In this document: piece after piece, positions 1 through 9,334 of the stretch
Numbering within the stretch: the first letter of the stretch is position 1
Layout of the letters: each line of letters opens with the position of its first letter
Assembly: GCA_025453925.1 (NCBI GenBank)
Contig: JALOPK010000004.1
Location: 1-37,174 of the forward strand
DNA: 37,174 nt
Direction: 5' to 3'
Source: Candidatus Eiseniibacteriota bacterium
GTDB lineage: Bacteria; JAFGKV01
Notes under the pieces: generated by a model
What the model was told of the DNA's origin: nothing
The model's database searches: none
The model's input: only the letters and a program-made list of their open reading frames with translations
Position numbers and translations under genes: made by a program

Positions 1-17
1 TGCATGACGTCTCCTAT

Positions 18-1673
18 CTACATGCGTTCGGGCGCCTCGACACCCAGGAGTGAGAGCCCCCGTGCCAGCACCAGGCGGGTCGCGCGCACCAGCCCAAGCC
101 GCGCCCACGACAACTCCCTGTCGTCACCAATCACCCGGTGATGCTGATAGAACTGGTGAAACGCGGTGGCCACGGTGCGGAGGCACACGGTAATCTTCTG
201 CGGTTCCAACGATTCCGTCACCTGACGAAGAACCACCGGAAACTGGAGGATTTCACGGATCAACGCAAGTTCCTCCCGCTGCGTCAGGACGGTGGGATCG
301 AACGGCTCTTCCCCACCGATCCCGCTCTCCGCCGCGAACCGGAGAATGCCGGCGGTGCGTGCATGGGCGTACTGCACGTAGAAGACGGGGTTCTCCTCAC
401 TCTGTCGGAGCGCCAGATCAATGTCGAATGCCAGATGGCTGGATCGGACGCGCAGAAGGAAGAAGTACCTGACGGCATCAACTCCCACCTCGTCCAAGAG
501 CCAGTCAAGGGTCAGGAACTCGCCAGAGCGCTTCGACATGCGCACGTCCTGCCCTCCGCGTTTCACGGTCACGAACTGGTGAATCAGCACCTGGAAACGC
601 GAAGTGTCCCCTCCGAGGGCTTGCACCGCCGCAAGCACCACCGGATAGGTGGCCTGGTGATCCGCCCCGAACACGTCAACGACGAGATCGTACCCGCGCT
701 CCAGCTTGTGCCGGTGATATGCGATGTCGGGCAACCGGTAAGTTGGTTCCCCCGTGCCCCGAACCATGACCCAATCCTGATCGAGTCCGAGGCTCGTCCC
801 GGCAAGCCACTCCGCGCCGTCCTTCACGTAGGAAACCCCTACCTCCCGCATGGCTCTGAGCGTATCCGCAATGCGCCCGGTCTCGTAGAGGCTGGCTTCG
901 CTGTAGTAGGAGTCAAACCGGACGCGCAACCTCTCAAGTGTCCTTTGTATTCCACCGAACGCCGCGTTCTTGCCAAAATCCGAAAAGACGTCGACGTCGG
1001 TCTCCCCCTCGGCATCTCCCCGGTCGGCGCGAAAGGCCTCGGCGATCCCCCTGACGTACTCACCATGGTAGCCCCCCTCGGGCACATCAGCGGGTCGGCC
1101 AAGCAAGGTGAGGTACTGGGCTCGGACTGATTCGCCCAGCATCCGGATCTGCCGGCCTGCATCGTTGAAGTAGTACTCGCGATCCACCTGATAGCCCGCA
1201 TTGTCCAAAACGCGGGCGATAGCGTCACCCAGGACAGCCTGGCGCCCGTGACCGATGGTGAGAGGTCCGGTAGGATTGGCGGACACGAACTCCACCTGTG
1301 CCCGCAGTCCTCTGCCCGTCGACAGACGCCCGAACGCCTCTCCTTGCGACAACGCCGCCATCAATCCCCGCCGGAGCACAACCGGCGAAAGCGTCACGTT
1401 GATGAACCCGGGACCGGCGATCTCGACGCCGTCAACCACCTCCGGCGGGAGCCGCAGGCGCCCCACGATCCCCTCGGCGATGGCGCGGGGCGATTCGTGC
1501 AGCACGGGGGCCAGGAGAAGGGCGAGATTCGAGGCGAAATCGCCGTGCTCGGTGTCCTTCGGCCGCTCGAAGGCGCTGGGCATCCCCGCGGCCGCCTCCC
1601 CGGCGGCGGCATGAAGCGCAGCCTTGATGAAGTCGACAATCTGTTCAATGCTCTCAATCGTCGGCATCATCAT
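18..1673 (-). CDS. argS: Arginyl-tRNA synthetase
   Basis: 551-aa ORF with class I signatures FVSANPTGPLTIGHGRQAVLGDAIARVL and MSKRSGEFLTLDWLLDEVGVDAVRYFFL; C-terminal anticodon-binding-type region; TAG stop at 18-20. Confidence 0.97.
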   Translation of the reverse strand: MMMPTIESIEQIVDFIKAALHAAAGEAAAGMPSAFERPKDTEHGDFASNLALLLAPVLHESPRAIAEGIVGRLRLPPEVVDGVEIAGPGFINVTLSPVVLRRGLMAALSQGEAFGRLSTGRGLRAQVEFVSANPTGPLTIGHGRQAVLGDAIARVLDNAGYQVDREYYFNDAGRQIRMLGESVRAQYLTLLGRPADVPEGGYHGEYVRGIAEAFRADRGDAEGETDVDVFSDFGKNAAFGGIQRTLERLRVRFDSYYSEASLYETGRIADTLRAMREVGVSYVKDGAEWLAGTSLGLDQDWVMVRGTGEPTYRLPDIAYHRHKLERGYDLVVDVFGADHQATYPVVLAAVQALGGDTSRFQVLIHQFVTVKRGGQDVRMSKRSGEFLTLDWLLDEVGVDAVRYFFLLRVRSSHLAFDIDLALRQSEENPVFYVQYAHARTAGILRFAAESGIGGEEPFDPTVLTQREELALIREILQFPVVLRQVTESLEPQKITVCLRTVATAFHQFYQHHRVIGDDRELSWARLGLVRATRLVLARGLSLLGVEAPERM

Positions 1674-2055
1674 CCCCGAGGGCCTCTGCGGTCTCCACCG
1701 AGAGTTGCTTCGACTCGATCATGGTGCGGGGCGCATCCCCCCAGAGCTCCTCCAGCGAGAAGAACGCCCGTGTTTCCGGATGCATCATGTGCACCACCAC
1801 GTCGAAGTAGTCCAGCAGGATCCATCGCGACCCGGGATCTCCCTCCCGGTGATGCGGAGCAGCTCCGTCTTCCCTCAGCCTCTCCTCGATGCCTGCGGCG
1901 ATGGCCTGCAGGTGCATGTCTGAGGAACTGGAGGCGATCACGAAGAAGTCAACGACGTCGCTCAGGGTACGCAGGTCCAGAACGAGGATGTCAGTCGCAA
2001 GTTCGTCGGCTGCACAGGCGGCAGCAGCCATGGCCAGCGCCTCGGATTCCTTCAC
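1654..2055 (-). CDS. rsfS: Ribosome silencing factor (RsfS/Iojap family)
   Basis: 133 aa; ATDILVLDLRTLSDVVDFFVIASSSSDMHLQAIA ... WILLDYFDVVVHMMHPETRAFFSLEELWGDAP is typical RsfS. Overlaps the argS start by about 20 nt. Confidence 0.93.
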   Translation of the reverse strand: MKESEALAMAAAACAADELATDILVLDLRTLSDVVDFFVIASSSSDMHLQAIAAGIEERLREDGAAPHHREGDPGSRWILLDYFDVVVHMMHPETRAFFSLEELWGDAPRTMIESKQLSVETAEALGDDDADD

Positions 2056-2199
2056 GCGGGCTCCTTTCGGGATTGCGGAATGTGCGCGGGTGGCGGATCA
2101 CATAACATCCAACTCCCCATGGAACGACACCCGGCCGCCGTGTCAAGTACGGGAGAGGTCCGCCGCGTCAACGAATGATGAGGGTCCGGGTGGCTGAAC

Positions 2200-3981
2200 C
2201 GCAGGGGGCAGGGCGCCCACGCCAGCAGGCGGGCGCCGGATGATGACGGGTTGGGCCACGGTCCCTCCAAGACCAAGGCGGAGGGGGTGCCGGCGTTCGG
2301 GCTGCCCAAAGGCACCTCGTCAACCCGGCAGAGCAACCAGTGCTTCGGATCGATGGCCATGGCCGTCACCGGCTGGTCCAAGACCAGTTACGCGAAGGAA
2401 ACGGCCTCTCGGGTCCATACGGGCTGAATGAGCGAGGTCCCGTCCTGCCGCGTGTACCGGACATCGAGGGGCATCTCGAACAGCGTGGTGTTGGTCTGCA
2501 CCTGTTCGATGCAGGATGGTTCTCCAGGTCGCATCGTCCGCGGCGCATGCCCAGCCGAATTCGTACCGGGGGTAGTACGCACCAAAGATCCACTGGTCGA
2601 AGAACCAGCCGAGACTGATCCCGTGCGAAGTCTTCAACGGCCTCCCGAAGATCGTCTGTGCGGGCCGACGAGTAGGCAGACCGCGCGCCGTATGCCCTCC
2701 GGGCGTCGAAAACAAGGACTGTCGCCGACCACGTGCCGCAGCATGTGCAGAACGTGGGCGCCCTTCTGGTAGCTCAGTCCGTAGTCGAAGATGTCGTCGG
2801 CCTCGGGGTTTTCGACATAGACGGTTCCACCCCCCCAATACGCGTTCCCCGCCATGGCGGCGTGATAGGCGCCGACACCGCCCTCCACCTCCTGCCCTAG
2901 CGCCTCCCCGTAGGTGGCGAACCCCTCGTTGAGCCAGACATCGTGGAACGACGCGCAGGTCACCATGTCGCCCCGCCACTGGTGCCCCAGTTCGTGCACG
3001 ATGATCCACTCCCATCCTCCGTAGGCCGCCCATCCACCCATGCTGGTACACGTCTGATGTTCCATGGCGCCCCCCAACGGAAACAGGGCCTGGCCGTACT
3101 TCTCCTCGGGAAATGGGTACGGCCCGAAGCGTGACGCCAGATCACCCATTGCGGGCACCGTGACGCCAAATGCCCCGGCGTTGCCCGCCAGTTCGGGGTA
3201 GAGATAGTGGACGACCGGCACGGAGTCGCTCTGCTGGGGTACATACCATTCGGTAATGGCCACGTAGTCAGTCGGTGATGGCCAGCGAAACGAGGTAGGT
3301 GGCGATAGGGTAGGATTCTCGCCATCGGTAGCGGGCGCGGGCCCCTGGAAGTTGATCAACCCGGAGGAGCCGCCCGTTGGACGCGACCACCAGGTTTGCG
3401 GGAACCGTGATGGCCAGCGAAACCCCATCAGCCTTGTCATCCGGCCGGTCCTTGCATGGCCACCAGTTGCGGGCTCCGAACGGCTCGCTCAGCGTGGCGA
3501 CCAACGGCACGCCGTTGCGGTCACTGAAGAACGGGACTCCGAATGAGGAGTACAGAGGGGAGCCATGGTACGAGACGACCAGATCAAGCGAGTCGGCGAC
3601 CGCGGCGGGATGGGAAAGGTCGATCGTGAGCTCATCTCCGTCGAGACGCCAGGCGTCAACTTGGCCGGCGATGCTGTCCGCTGCCAGTCAGGTGCTGTTC
3701 ATGTCCAGCATCACGGATGTCAGCGGTTCGACGATGTCCGCTACGACCCGCACGGAGCCTCGGATCTGGCGGGCGGCAGGGTCGATATCGAGGACGATGT
3801 CGTAGCGGCGCACATCGATGCCGAAGCCCGACCGAAACGACGCCGGCGATTCCGGGGACGCCAAGAAGGCCCGGTGCGCCCGTTTCCTTGCCTCGGCCGC
3901 CGCGCGGAGAACCTCGGGAGACCGGGGAGGTGGCGCGTACCCGGAAACCATCAGCCCGGCGATCATCAGGAGGAGGATCAT
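2200..3981 (-). pseudogene. Degraded M1-family (aminopeptidase N-like) metallopeptidase
   Basis: M1 signatures split over several minus-strand frames: RYDIVLDIDPAARQIRGSVRV, PFGARNWWPCKDRPDDKADG, HELGHQWRGD...NEGFATYGEAL, GISLGWFFDQWIFGAYYPRYEF. In-frame TGA at 3688-3690, in-frame TAA at 2388-2390, frame changes near 3268, 2700, 2640 and 2515. Outer boundaries approximate. Confidence 0.9.
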
Positions 3982-4109
3982 GCATGCTCCTTGGTGTCGT
4001 GCCACGCCCCGGTGCACACCGGCAAGAATGGGTCTGCTCCGCGGGGGTCAAGCACGCTGCGTTGTGGCGCGGGATGGGGCGCTCTATCTTGACCGACCGG
4101 AGGTTGATC

Positions 4110-7100
4110 ATGTGGCGAACGGCCGTGCTCCTAAGCATCATTGCCGCCTCAGCGTGGAGTGCCATTTCGTCCGACGCTGGCGTTGGCGTCTACTGGGTGA
4201 GGTTCGTGGATAAAGGACCTCAAGGGGCGACCGCGGCCCGCACGTCCCTGTCGGACCGCTGCCTCAGACGACGGGCCAAGGTGCGCCCTGCGGACCGCCT
4301 CATCGATTCAGGCGACCGTCCCGTGCACGAACCTTATGTCGCCCGCGCTCTGCCGCACGTGAAGCGTGTGCGGCATCGGTCGCGGTGGCTCAATGCCATC
4401 TCTGTTGAGGCAACGCCGGAACAGGCTGCCGCCTTGCGCCGCCTACCCATGGTGCGGGCGGTCCATCCGCTGGCGCGGTTTGCCCGCCCGCCCGAGCCTT
4501 CGCAGGCCCGCGCGGTGACGCCCGACTACGGCGCGGCGGCTGACCAGCTCCGCCAGATTCGCGTTCCCTACCTGCATGACCTGGGCTTCACCGGGCGGGG
4601 AGTGCTCGTCTGCCTCCTGGATACGGGGTTCTACAGAGACCACGAGTCGCTGAGGGATCTGCCCGTTGTCGCCGAGCGGGACTTCGTATTCGGCGACAAT
4701 GACACCCAGCGTGATCCATCCAGTCCGGAGGACTACAGCGATTCCCATGGCACCGCGGTCTGGAGTGCATTGGGCGGCAACGGGCCAGGCCATGTGGTGG
4801 GTCCTGCATACGGCGCGTCGTTCCTCCTGGCCAAGACGGAGGATCTGCGCTACGAACTGCCCATTGAAGAGGATCACTGGGTTGCCGCGGTCGAATGGGC
4901 GGATTCGGCGGGCGCCGATGTGGTGAGCAGCAGCCTCTCGTACACGGTGTTCGACGATGGATCTCGATACTCGTTCGACGATCTCGATGGCGACACGGCG
5001 GTCACCACGATCGCGGCCGATCGGGCGGCTTCCTTGGGCATTGCGGTGGTGATTGCCGCCGGGAACTACGGGTCAACGTCGTGGGGCCACATCGGGACCC
5101 CGGCGGATGGCGACAGCGTCATCGCCGTGGGCGCGGTCGATGCATCAGGCGCCATCGCCTCATTCAGCTCCCCAGGGCCCACCGCGGACGGGCGCATCAA
5201 ACCGGAGGTCTGCGCACGCGGCGTGGCGACTGCCTGCGCCTCGAATGCCACCCCCAGCAGTTATGGGTCGTCTTCCGGTACATCCCTGTCCACACCATTG
5301 GTCGCCGGGGTCGCCGCGCTCCTCCTGGAGGCCAACCCCACGTGGGCAGGAGCCGATGTCCGGGAGGCCCTCATGGCAACGGCCGACCGGGCGAGTTCGC
5401 CCGACAATCGCCATGGATGGGGGATCGTGGATGCATTTGCCGCCTCAGGCGTTCAGGCACCCATCATTCTCACCGCGGGAGCCGTCATCAATGACGACGA
5501 CGACGGTGAGAGCATCGGAAACGGCAACGGAATGGTAGAACCGGGCGAGCGTGTGGAGATATCTCTGTCCCTCGCCAACGATGGCTCTGCCGACAGCGGG
5601 GAACTCACCTGCGCACTCTCAACACAGGATGAGGCGGTGGGACTGGTGCGGAGCACGGTCACCGTCGCATCGCTGAGCCCTGGCGACACCGCGCAGGCCG
5701 GCCAGACGCTGGTGTTCGACTATGCGCCGTGGGGACCGGTGGATACCTCCGTGTCATTCTCGCTATCGGTACGAGGCGCGATGGGCGATACGCTGGCGCG
5801 GACCGTGCTCGTATTCCCCGTCGTCCGCCTCCATCTACTCTTGGGGAGCGTCGTGGAGACCGGAGCTTCCACGGTCTCGGGCGCCACGGTCCGCGTAGTG
5901 CCCGCGGGCGAATCGCCCATCCCCGATACACTCGAAGTTGACGCCGGCGGCATCTTCTCGGTGTGGCGAGCGGAGGGGGTATATGCGCTCCAGGCACGCG
6001 CCCCCGGTTTCATCAGCCCTGATGCGCTGACGGTGCTCCTGCCCGGTGATGATGCCGCGATCCTTGAACTGTCGCGACCGCGCATGGTGACCAGCCCCGA
6101 CATCATCGCCATCACCCTCGTTGCGGACTCCAGTGCCACGACGCAGCTGACCGTCGGGAACACCGGCACGGGCATCCTCCGCTGCGTCAGCCAGGGCGCA
6201 CCCCAGGGTGGCCCGACCCGCTGGCGGGATTCCTTCGTGAATCTCCGCGCCGATCCACGCGAAGGGGGGAGTCCGGATCTGGTGAGACTGACGGGGTCCG
6301 CCACCGGGGAGACCCTGCGTCTCCGCCTCCACGCCGGCGGCGTCTGGAGTGCCGGTGATGTCACGCTCAGGGTCGGCCTTGACGTCGATGGAGAGCCGGG
6401 GAACGGGCGCGACGCTGCGGGCCTCGATGCCGACTACGCCCTGGAATGGGACGGTGACGCCACGCTCCTGGAGGCGATCGGAGGCCGTTGGATAACCGTC
6501 ACGGAAATCGAGGCTTCCTTAGCCGATTCGGTGCTCACTCTGGCGGTTCCGACCTCCCTCATCGGCTCCCTCACGCCGATGATCCGCCTCGCCGCTGCAG
6601 TGGAACGAGATGGCACTCCTTCCCCCGTCCTGCTTGACCGCCTTCCCGATGACGGAGGTACGGATCCCGTGGTGTGGCATCTCCACGCGCCAACCTGGCT
6701 TCAGGACGACCAGGAGGAACTCGCTATCGCTCCGGGAGCCTGGGCCGGTCTCACCGTGTCGGTTGACACCCATGGGTTGGAGCCCGGCGCCTACCGCGCG
6801 GAGGTGGTCTTCCAGGGTGGATTCGAGGCGGGCGATCCCGTGCCGATACTCCTCACGGTGACCGGGTCCGACAGTGTGCCCTCCGACCGCCCGGCAGCGC
6901 TGGAACTCTGCGCGCTCGCTCCGAACCCCGCCAGTGACGAGTTCCACGCGCGCATCGGTCTTCCTGCACCGGCTCCCGTGGTGCTTGAACTCATCGACGT
7001 TGCCGGGCGCCGCTTGGCGCAATGGGCCGTGGGAACGCTTCCGGCCGGCTGGAGCTCCGTGACCGTCCCCTTCGCCGCGGATAGCCCCCGGGGTGCGTTC

Positions 7101-7157
7101 TGGCTGCGCGTGACGACGCCGTTGGGGAACGACGCACGCATTCTGGTCAGGAACTGA
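4110..7157 (+). CDS. Secreted subtilisin-like (S8) serine peptidase with C-terminal FlgD/T9SS-type sorting-like domain
   Basis: Triad motifs VLVCLLDTGFYRDHES (Asp), YSDSHGTAVWSAL (His), SSSGTSLSTPLVAGVAALL (Ser). C-terminus LAPNPASDEFHARIGLPAPAPVVLELIDVAGRRLAQW. ATG at 4110 preceded by GGAGG at about 4099; signal peptide MWRTAVLLSIIAASAWSAISS. Confidence 0.93.
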   Translation: MWRTAVLLSIIAASAWSAISSDAGVGVYWVRFVDKGPQGATAARTSLSDRCLRRRAKVRPADRLIDSGDRPVHEPYVARALPHVKRVRHRSRWLNAISVEATPEQAAALRRLPMVRAVHPLARFARPPEPSQARAVTPDYGAAADQLRQIRVPYLHDLGFTGRGVLVCLLDTGFYRDHESLRDLPVVAERDFVFGDNDTQRDPSSPEDYSDSHGTAVWSALGGNGPGHVVGPAYGASFLLAKTEDLRYELPIEEDHWVAAVEWADSAGADVVSSSLSYTVFDDGSRYSFDDLDGDTAVTTIAADRAASLGIAVVIAAGNYGSTSWGHIGTPADGDSVIAVGAVDASGAIASFSSPGPTADGRIKPEVCARGVATACASNATPSSYGSSSGTSLSTPLVAGVAALLLEANPTWAGADVREALMATADRASSPDNRHGWGIVDAFAASGVQAPIILTAGAVINDDDDGESIGNGNGMVEPGERVEISLSLANDGSADSGELTCALSTQDEAVGLVRSTVTVASLSPGDTAQAGQTLVFDYAPWGPVDTSVSFSLSVRGAMGDTLARTVLVFPVVRLHLLLGSVVETGASTVSGATVRVVPAGESPIPDTLEVDAGGIFSVWRAEGVYALQARAPGFISPDALTVLLPGDDAAILELSRPRMVTSPDIIAITLVADSSATTQLTVGNTGTGILRCVSQGAPQGGPTRWRDSFVNLRADPREGGSPDLVRLTGSATGETLRLRLHAGGVWSAGDVTLRVGLDVDGEPGNGRDAAGLDADYALEWDGDATLLEAIGGRWITVTEIEASLADSVLTLAVPTSLIGSLTPMIRLAAAVERDGTPSPVLLDRLPDDGGTDPVVWHLHAPTWLQDDQEELAIAPGAWAGLTVSVDTHGLEPGAYRAEVVFQGGFEAGDPVPILLTVTGSDSVPSDRPAALELCALAPNPASDEFHARIGLPAPAPVVLELIDVAGRRLAQWAVGTLPAGWSSVTVPFAADSPRGAFWLRVTTPLGNDARILVRN

Positions 7158-7158
7158 G

Positions 7159-9036
7159 GTGCACTTCCGCGCGGCGGCGCAGACAGCCATCGACGCCCTG
7201 GCCGGCTCGCCTCATCTCCTGCCCGATTATCTGCTGGACCGCGTGGAGGACCTTGATCCCGACGCATTGAAGGAGCTGGGATTCAGCAATGTGATATTCG
7301 ATTACGACAACACGCTGGCTCGCTGGCGGAAACCGGATTTGCCGCCTCCCGTCGCGGACCTGATTCTCCGTCTCCTCCAGGCAGGAATTGGTGTTGCGGT
7401 CGCGTCCAACGGTTTCGCCGGGAGGTTCGGGAGATTGGCGGACGCGTGGAGCGGGAGTCTGCGGTTCGTAGGCGGGTGCGGCAAACCCGACCCCGGGCGC
7501 GTCCGGCAGATCATGGAGGAGGCGGGGTGGGATCCGCAGGCGACCATTCTTGTGGGCGACAATACCCTGACCGATGTCGCCGCAGGGCGGGCGGCAGGGT
7601 GCGCGACGGCGTTGGTGCGACCTCTTTCGTGGTTCGAGGCGCCTCCTACCAAACTGTGGCGAGTTCTGGAACGGATACACCGGTTGCGGAGGCCCGAGTG
7701 GGCCACCATCCCCCGTCTAGGCCCTGAGCGGATCCGCCCCAGACCGGCTCTGGGTCTCTCCGGACTTGCCCTGATGCTGGCTCTGGCGGTGCTGTTCCTG
7801 ACACCCCTGATACGATCGGCGGCCCCGGGTTCCGAATCCTCCAGCTATCAGCTTGGTATGGCACACGCTTTCGCGAAGGGTTGGCCGGACACCAAGTCTC
7901 CTGAGCCTGAGCGATCACTGCTCATCATGGCCATCCTTGCTCCTTTGCCCGACCACGCGGCGCCGCCGCCTGCGCTGGCCGGGGCGTTCCTCGCAATCCT
8001 CCTGGTGGGAATCGCAGGCTGTCCCTTCGCCCTGCTGCGGGGCGCCCCTCTTTGGGCTGCGGCCGGTGCGCTCCCTATTCTCTTCGCTCCTGCGACCATT
8101 GCGGCGGCCGGCGAGATCTCACCCTCGGCGCTGGAACTGCTGTGCGCCGCGTCTGCGTTGACCATTGCCGTCTCGCCGCTGTCTGCCGCGGGATTGTTCT
8201 TCATCGCGGTGCTGAACGGCTTGTCCGGCATGGCCCTTGCCCCCGTGTTTCTCATTCGGTCTCCCGCCAGGTTGCGCATCGCAGTGGCACGGGCGTTGGC
8301 CCTTGCCGGCCTCCTTGCCGCGGCGTGCTGGGTACTCGCCCTCTCAAGGTCTCCAGCTTCTTCGCCGGCGTGGGACTACTCGCTCGGGGAGGGAGCTTCG
8401 TTCTTCTCTTCTCCTGGAGGGCTGGGCGGGCTCACCGTAGTCGAGAGGTTCGTGCTTCTGGAACAGGGCCTTCGGCGGGGGCTCTTTGGCCGTGCCGAGG
8501 GTCTTGGGAAGTTGCCGCTGACGGTGATGGCGGTGGTGTGCGCGCTGCCGTCGCTCGCCCGTCGTTCTCCGGGTGCCGCCGTCTACATCGCCGCACGGGC
8601 GGCCCTTGCCGTCATGCTCCCGGGGCTGTTCCACCGGGAGATGCTCACTGTGGTGTTCATTCCATTCATCGTGCTGTCCATGAGCGCGGTGTTTTCGCGA
8701 CTGCTGGGCGGCAGGGGGCCGGTGGTGTTCTCCGTGCTGCTGGCGGCGATCATCCTCACCCATGCCCCTGCCGTCAGGCGCCAGGTTGTTTCAGCCCGGC
8801 AGGCCTACCGGGCGAACACGGAACTCACGGCCCTGGCGCGGGCGGCCCGATCGCTTCCCGAGGAGTCACTCATTGCGACCTCCGAACCGGCCCGGGTCTT
8901 CCTGATTTCCGGCCGCGGCACCGAGGCACGTCGCGCGGACGGCGGCGGATTTGCCACCCATGCTATTGCTCCCCGCCTCGACCCCATCGCCGGGGAGTGC
9001 CTCGCCACCAGATCACTGATGCTGTGCCCGCGGTAA
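7159..9036 (+). CDS. HAD-superfamily (YqeG-like) phosphatase domain fused to a polytopic membrane domain
   Basis: GTG start just after the S8 stop. N-terminus FSNVIFDYDNTLARW...VAVASNGF...GKPDPGRVRQIMEEAG...ILVGDNTLTDVAAGRAAG (HAD motifs). From about residue 200 many hydrophobic segments. Confidence 0.82.
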   Translation: MHFRAAAQTAIDALAGSPHLLPDYLLDRVEDLDPDALKELGFSNVIFDYDNTLARWRKPDLPPPVADLILRLLQAGIGVAVASNGFAGRFGRLADAWSGSLRFVGGCGKPDPGRVRQIMEEAGWDPQATILVGDNTLTDVAAGRAAGCATALVRPLSWFEAPPTKLWRVLERIHRLRRPEWATIPRLGPERIRPRPALGLSGLALMLALAVLFLTPLIRSAAPGSESSSYQLGMAHAFAKGWPDTKSPEPERSLLIMAILAPLPDHAAPPPALAGAFLAILLVGIAGCPFALLRGAPLWAAAGALPILFAPATIAAAGEISPSALELLCAASALTIAVSPLSAAGLFFIAVLNGLSGMALAPVFLIRSPARLRIAVARALALAGLLAAACWVLALSRSPASSPAWDYSLGEGASFFSSPGGLGGLTVVERFVLLEQGLRRGLFGRAEGLGKLPLTVMAVVCALPSLARRSPGAAVYIAARAALAVMLPGLFHREMLTVVFIPFIVLSMSAVFSRLLGGRGPVVFSVLLAAIILTHAPAVRRQVVSARQAYRANTELTALARAARSLPEESLIATSEPARVFLISGRGTEARRADGGGFATHAIAPRLDPIAGECLATRSLMLCPR

Positions 9037-9334
9037 CCGGCACTGACATTCCGCTCTCCTGCATCGGTCCATTGAACCTCCCGGTCCGTCTCGGCGTGGA
9101 CGGGCACCTCCCGGGGGGAAGATCCGTCCGACACGTCCTGAAACGCGATCAGTCCCCGCCGGCTGGAAAATGCCTCCGGGTTTCTTGCTCCCGCGCCCGA
9201 AACCGCAAACCCCGGCCGCGCGACCCACGACCATCGGCGCCATATATCATGACAAGGTCACGCACATCGGGGTCAGACCGGATGAGCGACTACTCCCCCG
9301 GGCGGGGCCGTGATGCCGCAGGCCGAGAGCAATG

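Noticed and set aside
138-1130. 330-aa plus-strand ORF
   Set aside because: Antisense shadow of argS; no recognisable domain, typical of high-GC codon structure.
3275-3423. 17-bp direct repeat gtgatggccagcgaaac (3275-3291 and 3407-3423)
   Set aside because: Both copies encode the common peptide VSLAIT on the minus strand; coincidental similarity in the M1 pseudogene is enough.
9037-9334. Possible frameshifted extension of the HAD-membrane protein (GTDIPLSCIGPLNLPVRLGVDGHLPGG in another frame)
   Set aside because: Ambiguous; the 625-aa ORF already ends plausibly and no homologous motif was recognised.
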